Made by a program: the position numbers and the translations under genes. Shown in pieces: positions 33,377-43,063 of a stretch of 61,405 nucleotides of DNA. Positions within the stretch are counted from its first letter, which is position 1. Every line of letters begins with the position of its first letter. The stretch is from assembly GCA_017507125.1 (NCBI GenBank), contig JAFWBQ010000113.1:1-61405 (forward strand), in the 5' to 3' direction. The stretch is from Lentisphaeria bacterium. GTDB taxonomy: Bacteria; Verrucomicrobiota; Lentisphaeria; Victivallales; Victivallaceae. The notes beneath the pieces were generated by a model. It worked only from the letters and a program-made list of their open reading frames with translations, had not been told where the DNA came from and did not search any database.

Positions 33377-36300
33377 ATGTCCAGGCAAATCTTATCGTCA
33401 GGAACAACATTAAGTGGATCTATCATTTCATCCGGAATGTCCATGTATGTTCTGTCTGATGGGGTTCTTACAAACGGTACTGTCAATTACGGCGGAAAAC
33501 TCTATGTTTCCAATGGCGGGTATACTTCAAGGACAACACTGGCTTATGGTGGTTTCATGCGGGTTGGCAACGGAGGAAGTGCCAATTCGATCTCTATTAC
33601 AGGTTCAAATGCAGATTTGGAAGTTTTCGGTGTTGCCCGGTGGGTCAGTGCAAGTGGAGCCAGCGCATCTAATGTCAATATCATCGTAAGGGGGTTACTT
33701 CAGACTGGAACTCTGGCAACTAACGGCGGTGTTATGACCGTTTTGGAGAACGGTGTTGTTTCAGGAGTAAATGTCTGCAGCAGCAGTTTGCTCAATATTT
33801 CCTCCGGCGGAAGGGGCATTTATGTTTCTCTGGGGAATCGCGGCAGTGCTGTCGTTGAGTCAGGCGGTTACATAACCCATGCCTTTATGAGCTCCGGCGG
33901 CCGGATGGTCGTTTCAGAAGGAGGAGAGGTCTACAATGCCGTTCTGAACTCCGGGGCAACTTTGCATGTGCATCGCGGCGGTTCCGCCAGAGTCAACTGG
34001 CGTGTTGGACAAGGGACGATTTCTACAGCTCCCGGAGCTGAGATCTCTTACATAAATTCAAGCTCCTATCAGGGGGTCGTTCAGTGCGATCACACCGGTA
34101 ACGTAACTTCAAATCCCAGTGTGGACGGCGGATCGATCGTCGGTTCGTTGTATGTGTTCAAAGGCGGGAGCGTCTCCGGCGTTTCTGTTGAAAGCGGTGG
34201 AACTTTGGAAGTTTGGAGCGGTGGAACTGCTTCTAATGTTGTGTGGACTCCCGGTGCCGGCAATCTCAGAGTCCATGAGGGAGGCACGATCACCTTCAGG
34301 CAGGACTATACGGGGGTTTATGTCAGCAATTTTTCAGCATCTGATGTGGAACACACGACTTCTGCCCGTAATGTTGGATCAGGCGGTAAAGCATACGTTA
34401 TGAAAGGCGGTGTGCTCCGGGACGGTTCCGTCACATACGCCGCAGCTTTTGTCTGGAGCGGCGGTATGGCTAAAAACATGGAGATCGTGCAAGATAGTTT
34501 CATTACTGTTTCAGATGGAGGCATCGCATTTAAAAACCATGTCCGGGGGGCTGAATTACATGTTTTTTCAGGCGGCGTTGCCCACGAAACGACCGTTGAA
34601 AATACTTCTAAGGGCTGTATCGTCGTTTTCAGCGGCGGAAATGCCAACAATACCATTGTCAGCGGAACATCAGGGAACCTCGGCAGCTGTATCGTTTCCA
34701 GCGGTGGCGTTGCCAATCGTGTTTCAGCCAATCAGGGAAAGGTCATCGTCCACTCCAGCGGTGTCGTTCACAGTGCCCATCTTGAAAACAACGCAGCAGC
34801 ACTCATTGCCGGCGGTCTTGCCAACAGTTCATTTGTGGATTCAAACAGTGAACTTTATGTTTATGACTACGGTATTGCCCTTGATACTGTTGCAAGCAAC
34901 GGCGCATTGCATGTCTCCGAAGGCGGTTTGATAAGCCGGACGAGACTGGACGAATACAGCACGCTGAATGTTTGGAAATACGGCTGCGCAAGAGCCACAA
35001 TTGTGAACCACGGTGATCTGAATATTTACGATTATGGAGCAGCTTACAATAATACCGTCAATTCAGACGGAGCCCTTTATGTCTGGTCCGGCGGTTCTAC
35101 TGCCAACAATGCCATTACCGGAGGCGAATTGACCATCTGGGGGGGAGGCGAAGTGCGTAACACCGTCCTCAATGAAGGTGCCGACCTTTACATTTGGGAT
35201 GGGGGAATACATAGAGGTACATTAACTGTTTCTGCCGATTCTGAAGTTTATGCCGATTCCGGGTCTGTTATCGACTTTTCTCTGGTTGGCCGTAAAGCAT
35301 CAGACGGATTCCTCATCAATGATCTTTCCCGCATCGATGGTGCTCCACAGTACTCCATTACGGTCTCTTACTCTCTGACAGACGGTGTCTACAAACTTGC
35401 TCAGAATGCAGACTGGCTTTATTCTGTTGCCCTCTATAACGATGGCGGGGAAAAATTAGGTGATCTCGCCGTCAACGGTGAGGCGCTGGTCTATGATGAC
35501 ATTTCTTACAGTTTGTCACTGCAAGCGGGCAATCTCATGCTTTCCCACCAGGATCTTACCCTTACGATCAAGGCAGTGGAAAAACTCGCCGGCAAGAATG
35601 ATCTTGACAACAACGGTCTGGCGGATGTGATATTGCACCACACCAAACAGGGATACGCCGGTGCCTGGCTGGCAACAGGAAATGCTTCGGTCATTTCCTG
35701 GGGCAATCTGACCAATGTGAAAAACGGCACAGTGATCCTCGGTACCGGAACCGCTTACGGAAGCGAAAACGATGGAGAGGATATTTTCTACACTGACGGT
35801 TCCAGTGTCGGCGTCTGGAAAGTCGCCGCCGGCAAGATCACAGGCTATCAGGGCGTTATGAATGTCAATGCAACAACCAATGTTCTCGGTCTGGGGGATT
35901 TCAACGGTGACGGAGCCACAGATCTCCTTCTGCGTGCCAAGAGTGGAGATTTGGGATTCTTCCAAACCGACGGCACCGGCTGGCACTATCTCAAAGGTCT
36001 GGGGCTGGAATGGGATGTCTCTGCCATAGGCGATTTGAACGGAGACGGCAGAGATGATGTCGTCCTGCGTCACAATACCGGATTTGCCGGAACATTCCTG
36101 ACTCAAAGCGACAGTACCGTCAAGTGGAAGAATCTTGATACACTTGCCGCCAAAATGGAAATCATCGGCACCGGTGACTTTAATGGCGACGGGATCGACG
36201 ATGTGCTGCTCAGAAACAATGAGAACAACTGGATCGGCGCCTGGATCGTGGATGACGGTTCTGTTGACAGTTTTATCGGTCTTTGTACCAATGCCAATAC

Positions 36301-36472
36301 TATTGAGCAGATCGCGGATTTTGACAATGACGGTATTGATGATTTGCGTATCCGCTCTGCCAAAGGAGATATCGGTGTCCTTTATGTCAAAGGAGCCGAC
36401 AATACTCAATGGAAATATTTTCAGAGCGTCGGTTCTGAATGGACCACAGCTTTTGCCGCAGAAGTCCTTTGA
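33377..36472 (+). CDS. AIDA-type repeat protein with C-terminal FG-GAP/VCBS-like calcium repeats
   Basis: 1031 residues; ATG follows a very strong AAGGAGGGGG site, suggesting high expression. From residue ~5 to ~640 it is made of AIDA-I-like repeats ('..V.sGG.lyV.sGG.a....'), which build a right-handed beta-helix. The C-terminal ~300 residues contain FG-GAP-like repeats with calcium loops DLDNNGLADVIL, DFNGDGATDLLL, DLNGDGRDDVVL, DFNGDGIDDVLL and DFDNDGIDDLRI. There is no Sec signal peptide, no autotransporter barrel and no sorting motif that I recognise. Probably an exported adhesin or surface-layer-like protein, possibly by a type I-like route. Single-gene unit with its own promoter and terminator. 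Confidence 0.88.
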   Translation: MSRQILSSGTTLSGSIISSGMSMYVLSDGVLTNGTVNYGGKLYVSNGGYTSRTTLAYGGFMRVGNGGSANSISITGSNADLEVFGVARWVSASGASASNVNIIVRGLLQTGTLATNGGVMTVLENGVVSGVNVCSSSLLNISSGGRGIYVSLGNRGSAVVESGGYITHAFMSSGGRMVVSEGGEVYNAVLNSGATLHVHRGGSARVNWRVGQGTISTAPGAEISYINSSSYQGVVQCDHTGNVTSNPSVDGGSIVGSLYVFKGGSVSGVSVESGGTLEVWSGGTASNVVWTPGAGNLRVHEGGTITFRQDYTGVYVSNFSASDVEHTTSARNVGSGGKAYVMKGGVLRDGSVTYAAAFVWSGGMAKNMEIVQDSFITVSDGGIAFKNHVRGAELHVFSGGVAHETTVENTSKGCIVVFSGGNANNTIVSGTSGNLGSCIVSSGGVANRVSANQGKVIVHSSGVVHSAHLENNAAALIAGGLANSSFVDSNSELYVYDYGIALDTVASNGALHVSEGGLISRTRLDEYSTLNVWKYGCARATIVNHGDLNIYDYGAAYNNTVNSDGALYVWSGGSTANNAITGGELTIWGGGEVRNTVLNEGADLYIWDGGIHRGTLTVSADSEVYADSGSVIDFSLVGRKASDGFLINDLSRIDGAPQYSITVSYSLTDGVYKLAQNADWLYSVALYNDGGEKLGDLAVNGEALVYDDISYSLSLQAGNLMLSHQDLTLTIKAVEKLAGKNDLDNNGLADVILHHTKQGYAGAWLATGNASVISWGNLTNVKNGTVILGTGTAYGSENDGEDIFYTDGSSVGVWKVAAGKITGYQGVMNVNATTNVLGLGDFNGDGATDLLLRAKSGDLGFFQTDGTGWHYLKGLGLEWDVSAIGDLNGDGRDDVVLRHNTGFAGTFLTQSDSTVKWKNLDTLAAKMEIIGTGDFNGDGIDDVLLRNNENNWIGAWIVDDGSVDSFIGLCTNANTIEQIADFDNDGIDDLRIRSAKGDIGVLYVKGADNTQWKYFQSVGSEWTTAFAAEVL

Positions 36473-36537
36473 GCTTCGTGGCTCACGTGAAGTTCTGAAT
36501 TCCGGCGGAAGCCGCTTTCAAGAGTCATAAAATAAAA

Positions 36538-36577
36538 GATATTCCGGGGAGATTTTTCTCCGGAATGTCTTTTTTTG
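36538..36577. terminator. Terminator between AIDA/FG-GAP gene and the convergent DUF2520 gene
   Basis: GATATTCCGG paired with CCGGAATGTC, then T7. It ends 4 bases from the stop of the convergent gene. Confidence 0.85.
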
Positions 36578-36580
36578 CAG

Positions 36581-37366
36581 TCAGAAGGGAAAATGTTTTT
36601 TTCTGCGGTGGATCTCAGAACTTGCCAGACGGTAGAAATCTGCAGTTTCAGGCATGGCAGAAAGGAGTTCCAGATGCTTTTGAATGACATTTTCATCCCA
36701 GCGCACAGCGGGTCCCGTCTGGGCTTCGGCAGGGGAAAGAGTCCGGAGCTTTGCACAGCTTTCCTCGATGAGCGGCAGCAGCAGTCCGGGATCAAGCCCC
36801 TCTTTTTCCGCCAGTTCCCAGGCAATACGGAAACAGAGATTGGCAAAGTTGTTTGCAAAAACTGCCGCCAGATGAAGTTTTCCCCGGACAGCGGAGTCTG
36901 CTTCTGTGACTTTATCTGAGAGGGTGAGGGCAAAACGGCGGAGTCTTTCAAGGTTTCCGGGGGAGTTCGCTTCGATGAGCAACGGCACATTTCTGCTGTC
37001 AAGCTCTCTTGCAGCTGAGATGGTCTGCAGCGGATAGAGTACGCCGCAGTTGGGGGCATACTCCACAAGGGCGCTCAGGGGAAGAGTTCCCGCTGTATGA
37101 AGAACCAGGCAGTTCCCGAACCGGCACTTCCCCCAAACCTCTTTTGCCGCAGAATCTTTGACGGCACTTATGATGATCCCTTCATCATCCTGAGGACGGG
37201 AAAAATCATTGCTCCACAGAGAGTTTACCTCAGCGGCAAGACTTTTCCCCCGTGCCTCATTTCTTGAAATGATCCGGCAGATCTTTATGCCGCGCGAAGC
37301 GATGTTCCGGGCGAGAAAGGCGGCGACGTTTCCGCTCCCGATGATGATGACAGATGATTCTTTCAT
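36581..37366 (-). CDS. Rossmann-fold oxidoreductase-like protein with DUF2520 domain
   Basis: 261 residues from ATG 37366 with a GAGG site 9 bases upstream. The N-terminal NAD(P)-binding domain has VIIIGSGNVAAFLARNI and is related to 6-phosphogluconate and pyrroline-5-carboxylate reductase folds. HTAGTLPLSAL and GVLYPLQTIS lead into the helical DUF2520 C-terminal domain (AAVFANNFANLCFRIAWELAE). Members are often described as ketopantoate-reductase-like or F420-dependent-like, without a proven reaction. Its own promoter is divergent from nagA. Confidence 0.85.
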   Translation of the reverse strand: MKESSVIIIGSGNVAAFLARNIASRGIKICRIISRNEARGKSLAAEVNSLWSNDFSRPQDDEGIIISAVKDSAAKEVWGKCRFGNCLVLHTAGTLPLSALVEYAPNCGVLYPLQTISAARELDSRNVPLLIEANSPGNLERLRRFALTLSDKVTEADSAVRGKLHLAAVFANNFANLCFRIAWELAEKEGLDPGLLLPLIEESCAKLRTLSPAEAQTGPAVRWDENVIQKHLELLSAMPETADFYRLASSEIHRRKKHFPF

Positions 37367-37389
37367 GATAATATACCTCAAATTGCAAG

Positions 37390-37418
37390 AATATAACCTG
37401 CAATGAAGGATTTTTCAA
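37390..37418 (-). promoter_or_regulatory. Promoter of the DUF2520 gene
   Basis: Minus strand TTGAAA (37413-37418), 17-base spacer, TATATT (37390-37395). Confidence 0.7.
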
Positions 37419-37460
37419 CAAAAATTTGTCAAAAAAGATATTTTTTTGACTTTTTTATTA

Positions 37461-37489
37461 TGGATATTTCCGCTTTGAACTGTTATATT
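37461..37489 (+). promoter_or_regulatory. Probable nagA promoter (weak -35)
   Basis: TATATT at 37484-37489 with TGGATA (37461-37466) 17 bases upstream. The poor -35 suggests an activator or a different start. Confidence 0.4.
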
Positions 37490-37533
37490 ATAAGAGAAGA
37501 AGCGTTTTTACCAATCAGGAAAGGAATATTGAT

Positions 37534-38679
37534 ATGAATAGTGCAATCATCAGCAACTGTCGTCTGGTCTCCCCCGGTGTGGATATCGAAAAGGCTTATA
37601 TCCTTATCGAAAACGGCAAGGTCGCTCAGGTTTCTGCTACTCCCATCGTCAAGGAAGGCGTTGCCGTCATCGACGGCACCGGCATGACTGCCATGCCCGG
37701 TTTTGTGGATGTCCACTGCCACGGAAGGAACAACTTTGACTTCTGCGACGGCTCCGAAGAGGGCGTTGAAGTCATGGCAAAGAACAAACTTGCCGAAGGT
37801 GTCACCACTCTGCTGCCCACCACTTTGACTCTCCCTGAAGAGGAACTTGCCGCCGCTTTGAAATCCATCGCCGCCTACAAGCAGAACTACTGCAAGATCC
37901 CCGGCGTCCATCTGGAAGGACCCTTCATCAACCCCAAATGCACCGGCGCTCAGAATCCTGCCTACGTCCGCAAGCCCGATATCGAAGAGGTGAAACGTCT
38001 CAACGCCATCTTCCCTGTGAAAAAGATCACCTTCGCCGTTGAAGAAGAGGGCGGAGCCGAGCTGGTGGGCGAACTCCTGAGCATGGGCATCACCCCCTCC
38101 TGCACCCACAGTGCCGCCAAATATCCTGAATTTATGGCTGCCTACAACAACGGTCTGCGGAACCTTTCTCACTTCTGCAACCAGATGTCACCTCTCCACC
38201 ACCGGGATATCGGTCTGGTGGGCGCCGGACTGCTCCACGATGATGTATACGCTGAATTGATCTGCGACAAGCTCCACATCAGTCCCGCCATGATCCAGCT
38301 GGTCTTCAAAGTCAAAGGTCCTGACCATGTTGTGCTGATCACCGATGCCATGCGTGCCGCCGGTATGCCTGACGGCGAGTATTCACTGGGCGGTCTGCCT
38401 GTGATCGTTTCCGAAGGCGCCGCAAGGCTCAAAGAGGGCGGTGCCCTTGCCGGAAGTACTCTGCAGCTGGCTGTTGCCGTCAAGAACATCAGCGAAGTCA
38501 CGGGTCTCCCCCTTAAAGAGCTGGTCAAATCCAGTTCTCTTTCCGCCGCCAATGCCGTCGGACTCCAGGGCATCGGCAAGATCGAACCCGGATTTGCCGC
38601 CGATATCGTGCTCCTTGACAGTGACTTCAACTGCAAAGTCACCATGGTTGACGGTGAAGTCCGCTACGACGCCCGTTAA
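37534..38679 (+). CDS. nagA: N-acetylglucosamine-6-phosphate deacetylase
   Basis: 381 residues; ribosome site AAGGAA. It removes acetate from GlcNAc-6-phosphate in amino-sugar breakdown and cell-wall recycling. Amidohydrolase metal and catalytic motifs are visible: FVDVHCHG (His61, His63), HLEGPFI, CTHSAAKYPEF, LSHFCNQMSPL and ITDAMRAAGM with the catalytic Asp. There is no nagB or transporter gene next to it. Single-gene unit with terminator. Together with fucI it suggests host glycans or chitin-like material as food. Confidence 0.95.
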   Translation: MNSAIISNCRLVSPGVDIEKAYILIENGKVAQVSATPIVKEGVAVIDGTGMTAMPGFVDVHCHGRNNFDFCDGSEEGVEVMAKNKLAEGVTTLLPTTLTLPEEELAAALKSIAAYKQNYCKIPGVHLEGPFINPKCTGAQNPAYVRKPDIEEVKRLNAIFPVKKITFAVEEEGGAELVGELLSMGITPSCTHSAAKYPEFMAAYNNGLRNLSHFCNQMSPLHHRDIGLVGAGLLHDDVYAELICDKLHISPAMIQLVFKVKGPDHVVLITDAMRAAGMPDGEYSLGGLPVIVSEGAARLKEGGALAGSTLQLAVAVKNISEVTGLPLKELVKSSSLSAANAVGLQGIGKIEPGFAADIVLLDSDFNCKVTMVDGEVRYDAR

Positions 38680-38698
38680 AAAGAGCTTTTGCTTCTCA

Positions 38699-38734
38699 AA
38701 GCCGTTCTCCGTTATAAAGAGAACGGTTTTTTTA
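38699..38734 (+). terminator. Terminator of nagA
   Basis: AGCCGTTCTC and GAGAACGGTT arms around a 9-base loop, then T-run. Confidence 0.88.
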
Positions 38735-38742
38735 TTTAGCAC

Positions 38743-38771
38743 TTGTATCTTGAATATTGAGAAGTTATATT
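38743..38771 (+). promoter_or_regulatory. Promoter of the DUF4838/CE15 operon
   Basis: TTGTAT (38743-38748), 17-base spacer, TATATT (38766-38771). Confidence 0.6.
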
Positions 38772-38811
38772 AAAAACAGATCGATTCAAGAATATGTAAG
38801 GAATTTATTAA

Positions 38812-41742
38812 ATGAAAAGAAGTTTTGCTTTTCTATTGATTGCAGCAGGTTCCCTTTGTCAGGCGGCTCTTCCTCTTTATCCTGAAAATCTTCCTTCGCG
38901 CCGGGTTGTGATCGGGCAGAAAACCCGTGTTGCAATCACTGCGAAAAGTGTTATTGTCATTGATGCCAGGGCGTCAAAAGTTACCCGGTTTGCCGCAAAA
39001 GAACTCCAGAATATTCTTGGACAGGTACTGGGGGTGACGCTTCCTGTGAAGCATGAGCTCCCCGCCGCCGGGGACGCCATTGTTCTCGGTCTCAACAAGT
39101 GGAGCAAAAGTGCCGGCATTGACGGGGAAAAACTCCCCAGAGACGGTTTTGTGATCAAAACCGCCGGTTCCAATCTTTTCATTGCCGGAAGAGACGGTGA
39201 CGCTGATGTGGAAAAACTCCTTCCCCGGGGCGGAGCCTGGAGTTTCCACTTTGAACGCGCCACATTGTTCGGTGTGTACGATTTCCTTGAACGTTTTGCC
39301 GGAGTCAGATTCTATTTCCCGGGGGAACTGGGAACGGTCATTCCCCGGATGAGATTTATCGCTCTTCCTCAGCTTGACATCTTTGAACGCCCCGATTACC
39401 TGATGCGTAATTACTCCGTTTTTTATGACGGCAGATACTTTGAGGGCCCGAAGCCGGAAGCCATTGTGAATCCGGCAAAAAATCTCAATCAGCTGCGTCA
39501 TCGTCTTCAAACCATCTTTATCCCCAGCTGCCACGGATTGACCAAGCTCAATTACATAGAGCGTTTCCCCGATCATCCTGAATATTTTGCCCTTCTGCAA
39601 AATGGCCTGCGGAGCAACAAAAAAAATATGAGTTTCCCCGGACAGCTTTGTTATTCAAGCAAGATCACCGAAGAGATCTATCAGGACGCCAAGGCTTTGC
39701 TGCTGCGTAACGCTGACCACCGTCCCTCTCTCAAAAAAAGTCTTGCATGGAAACTTCAGCCCCATTACCCCGGATATGCTGATATTATGCCCCAGGATGG
39801 ATTTCAGCCTTGCCAGTGTGCTCCTTGTAAAAAGAAATATACCAAAGAGACTCATTATGCCACTGACCTTATGTGGAATCTTGTCGCCGATATCGCCAAC
39901 CGCCTGAAAAAAGAGAAGGTCCCCGGCATCGTGACTATGATGGGATACCGTCCTTACGGAAGAGTTCCTGCCGTCAAACTGCCTGAGAACGTTATGATCA
40001 TGGTCGCCGACGGAGGCCCCTGGTTCATGCACGGCAAAGGGTTTCAAAACTCTGAAAATTTGATCCGCGGCTGGGGCGAAAAAATCAACAAACGGGTGTG
40101 GCTGTGGAACTACTGCAACAAACTTTCCACCCTGACCATGCCGGGGATCCCCTGTCATGCGCCCCATGTGGTGGGCAAATATTACAGTTCCCTTTCTCAT
40201 TTGATCTTCGGCGCTTTCATGCAGAGTGAAGGGAAGGTCTTCCTTTACAATGCCCTCAACTACTACATCTTTTCCAAGGTGGCGTGGGACAATAAATTTG
40301 ACTATGCAAAGGCCGTTGAAGAGTTTTACAGCCTCATGTTCAAGGCTGCTGCTCCTGAGATGAAAGAGTTCTTTTCTACCATTGAAAATCTGTGGAGCAA
40401 GAAAATCACCGGGAGAGTGGTTGAAACCAATCTCGGCCCCATCGGAGCGCCCCCCTCTGAAGATGAACTCTGGAAAGAGGTCTATTCCCCTGAAGTGATC
40501 GCCAAACTTGACTCCGCTCTGAAACGCGCTGCCGCCAAAGTCAATAATGATCCCCTTGTAAAGAAGCGTATTGAGCTTTTCAGAAAAGTTTACTTTGACG
40601 GGATCAAGGCTGCTGCAAAAGAGTACAGCGATCGCTCCAATCTGATCAACTCTCTTCACTTCAATATCGGCGACCGTTATGAAAACGAAATTTATCTCAT
40701 CCCTCACATCAACAAAAAGAGAAAAAATGTCAAAGAGGTCAAGAGTGTTGAGACACGCGTCGCCGCAGCTTTTATGGGTGAAGAGCTCTGCATCAGGTTC
40801 CGCTGCATGGAGCCTGAGATGAAAAATATCGTGGCTGTCAACAGGAAATTTGATGATACAAACATCTGGCAGGACAACTCTGTTGAAATATTCCTCAACC
40901 CTTCCGGAGACAGAAAGCATTATTATCAGATCCTTGTGAACAGTCTGGGGAAAGTCGCTGACTGCATGAATACCAAACACGGCAGAAACTTCACCCATAA
41001 CTGGAAATGGAACTCAGATGCAAAAGTCAGGATCTCCCCCGTCAAGGGCGGTTTTGAAACTGAAGTCCGTATCCCCCTTGCCAATTTGGGCAAGATCAAC
41101 AAAAAACGTTTCCCTGTGAACTTCAACCGGAACCGCATCGTTAAAGATAAAAAGGATATCGAGGTGCTTTACACCTGGAGCAATCAGCTTCAGCATGGGT
41201 TCCACGATCTCCAGAACTTCGGAACCATGGGGACCGATGGTAAAAATCTGCTGATACAAGGGGATTTCTCTTTGAAAAATTGTCCCTGGAGCAAACGGCA
41301 CTGGGGAATCGCCGACTCAAAACGCAATTGGATCGAGGGATGGATCGGCAATGCCAATACCCACCGGGATGAAAAAGTCTTTTTCAGTGCGCCCGCTTCC
41401 ATGAAAATTGTTTCTGACAAGCGGGGCGCCGGGATCGCCTATTGGACTTTGAATAAAAAACTCAAACCCTTCAAAAGATACCGGCTCAGCTGCGTGGTGA
41501 AACTTGAAAATATCAGGATCAACAACCGTTTCGGCGGTGTCGTTCTCAATCTGGCTGATCCTGTGAACCGCTGGTTCCCTCCTCAGAACCTGCTCAAGGG
41601 AAGTTGCGACTGGCAGAGAATGAGCTTTGAATTTGACGGCAGAGATCTTCCTCAGGGGAAAAATGCCATTTTCAATTTGCGGATCATCAATGCTACGGGT
41701 ACTGCCTGGTTTGATGATGTCAAGATCGAGGAGATCAACTGA
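38812..41742 (+). CDS. Secreted DUF4838 glycoside-hydrolase-like protein with CBM9-like and CBM4/9-like C-terminal domains
   Basis: 976 residues. Signal peptide at 1-18 (MKRSFAFLLIAAGSLCQA). Residues ~40-170 resemble the alpha-glucuronidase/GH20-type N-terminal domain (AAKELQNILGQVLG, FGVYDFLERFAGVRFYFPGE). The DUF4838 core follows, with the C-x-C-x2-C motif in PQDGFQPCQCAPCKKKY near residue 330. Residues ~640-770 look like a CBM9/DOMON-type sugar-binding domain (DNSVEIFLNPSGD). The last ~165 residues resemble a CBM4/9 jelly-roll. Likely binds and cleaves a uronic-acid-containing polysaccharide outside the cytoplasm; activity of DUF4838 proteins is not settled. First gene of a four-gene operon. 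Confidence 0.85.
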   Translation: MKRSFAFLLIAAGSLCQAALPLYPENLPSRRVVIGQKTRVAITAKSVIVIDARASKVTRFAAKELQNILGQVLGVTLPVKHELPAAGDAIVLGLNKWSKSAGIDGEKLPRDGFVIKTAGSNLFIAGRDGDADVEKLLPRGGAWSFHFERATLFGVYDFLERFAGVRFYFPGELGTVIPRMRFIALPQLDIFERPDYLMRNYSVFYDGRYFEGPKPEAIVNPAKNLNQLRHRLQTIFIPSCHGLTKLNYIERFPDHPEYFALLQNGLRSNKKNMSFPGQLCYSSKITEEIYQDAKALLLRNADHRPSLKKSLAWKLQPHYPGYADIMPQDGFQPCQCAPCKKKYTKETHYATDLMWNLVADIANRLKKEKVPGIVTMMGYRPYGRVPAVKLPENVMIMVADGGPWFMHGKGFQNSENLIRGWGEKINKRVWLWNYCNKLSTLTMPGIPCHAPHVVGKYYSSLSHLIFGAFMQSEGKVFLYNALNYYIFSKVAWDNKFDYAKAVEEFYSLMFKAAAPEMKEFFSTIENLWSKKITGRVVETNLGPIGAPPSEDELWKEVYSPEVIAKLDSALKRAAAKVNNDPLVKKRIELFRKVYFDGIKAAAKEYSDRSNLINSLHFNIGDRYENEIYLIPHINKKRKNVKEVKSVETRVAAAFMGEELCIRFRCMEPEMKNIVAVNRKFDDTNIWQDNSVEIFLNPSGDRKHYYQILVNSLGKVADCMNTKHGRNFTHNWKWNSDAKVRISPVKGGFETEVRIPLANLGKINKKRFPVNFNRNRIVKDKKDIEVLYTWSNQLQHGFHDLQNFGTMGTDGKNLLIQGDFSLKNCPWSKRHWGIADSKRNWIEGWIGNANTHRDEKVFFSAPASMKIVSDKRGAGIAYWTLNKKLKPFKRYRLSCVVKLENIRINNRFGGVVLNLADPVNRWFPPQNLLKGSCDWQRMSFEFDGRDLPQGKNAIFNLRIINATGTAWFDDVKIEEIN

Positions 41743-41788
41743 TTTTCTCTGCCTGTCAGGAGTTTAAGTGAAGAAGTTGTAATAATAT

Positions 41789-43063
41789 ATGGATAAGTTG
41801 TGTATTCCTCAGTCAAACGGCGTGGAGACGCTGCGCCGCCTGGGGGCATGTGAAGAACAGATCAAGGCGATCCTGCCCGGCTGGGGGGATTCCTTTGTCA
41901 ACATGCCGGAAAAAATATTTTTTCTGCAAAAAGAGGTGCTTGACGCATTACAGAGGTTCTTTTCTCTGAGCAGCAGCGTGATGAATTCTCTTTACTCTGC
42001 CGCGGAAACGGTTGAAAAAAATCCCGATCTGGCAGCTTATATGTGGCATTTTTACTACCGGATAAAGCAGCTCTCCTTTTCTTCCGGGGCATCTCATGCA
42101 GGATTTGCTGATTTTCTTCTTCCGGAACCCCTTTCAGCAGTTGCTCTTGTCGCATGCGGCATACTGCGGGATGCCATTGAAAATTACCGGAACGAAGGGT
42201 TTACTCAAGAGATCATCCGGGATACACTCAGAGTCTATACCGATGCTTTTGAAGCTCAGGTCAAACGGGGGGAAGCGCCCCATATAGCCCTTCCGGCAAT
42301 AAACTGGATGCGTGTTTATCTGGCGTGCCGTCTGGTCCAGCTGGGACGTTTCAACTTCAAACTTATGGAAACTTCCCCTTTCGGAATTGTGCTCCGGAAC
42401 CGGAAAAGCAGAATAAAAATCATGCTTTCCGCCTCTGAAGTCCACTACAATTCCCGCGGTTTCGTGCTTCAGCAAAACGATCCTTACGGCAGCGGCGCGT
42501 GGTGTTCCAAACTGGAAGAAGATGAAAAAAACTGGTATGGAAATGTGATCTCGCCTGCCGGTTTTGCGTTGCCGGAGCGGCGGTGTTTTTCTAAAGCGGA
42601 GTGGGAGTGTATCCTGCGTCCGGGGGAGATCATGATAGATATGCACATCCCTGCGGGGGGCGGAATGACACCGGAACGGGCTTTAGACTCCTTTCAGAAA
42701 GCAGTTGCATTTTTCAGCCGGAAAAATCCCGGAAAGTTCCGGGAGATCTTCATCTGCCACTCCTGGATCTTCAATACTCAGTTTGAAGAAAAAATGCCTG
42801 ACTCCAATCTGGCAAAGCTCATGCGGGAGTGTTACCTTTTTCCCCATGATTCCTCCGGGCGAGACGGCATGTTTTTTCTTTTCGGCAGGGATTATGAAAA
42901 TCTTTCACAGGCACCGCGTGACAGCTCCCAGAGGCGGGCGATGCTGGAAATTCTGGAATCCGGTGAACGTTTGCGCACCGGAGGTATGCTTCTCTTTGCC
43001 GAAGATCTTCCCCGCTTCGGGACTCAATGTTACAGAAATGATTTCAAGGAGCTTTTTATATGA
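41789..43063 (+). CDS. Acyltransferase-domain protein (DUF5596-like NAT_N plus GNAT_C-like)
   Basis: 424 residues. The C-terminal half has MIDMHIPAGGGMTPERALDS, then AVAFF and FICHSWIFNTQFE, which fit the GNAT-related C-terminal domain of DUF5596-type acyltransferase proteins ('hIPaG..ltpeac..S...A..FF', 'f.chSWll'). The N-terminal ~150 residues fit the helical partner domain. Substrate unknown; in this context it may transfer or remove an acyl group on a sugar. No ribosome site is close to ATG 41789; an AGGAG upstream serves a four-codon minicistron (41768-41782) instead. It overlaps the next gene by ATGA. Confidence 0.65.
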   Translation: MDKLCIPQSNGVETLRRLGACEEQIKAILPGWGDSFVNMPEKIFFLQKEVLDALQRFFSLSSSVMNSLYSAAETVEKNPDLAAYMWHFYYRIKQLSFSSGASHAGFADFLLPEPLSAVALVACGILRDAIENYRNEGFTQEIIRDTLRVYTDAFEAQVKRGEAPHIALPAINWMRVYLACRLVQLGRFNFKLMETSPFGIVLRNRKSRIKIMLSASEVHYNSRGFVLQQNDPYGSGAWCSKLEEDEKNWYGNVISPAGFALPERRCFSKAEWECILRPGEIMIDMHIPAGGGMTPERALDSFQKAVAFFSRKNPGKFREIFICHSWIFNTQFEEKMPDSNLAKLMRECYLFPHDSSGRDGMFFLFGRDYENLSQAPRDSSQRRAMLEILESGERLRTGGMLLFAEDLPRFGTQCYRNDFKELFI

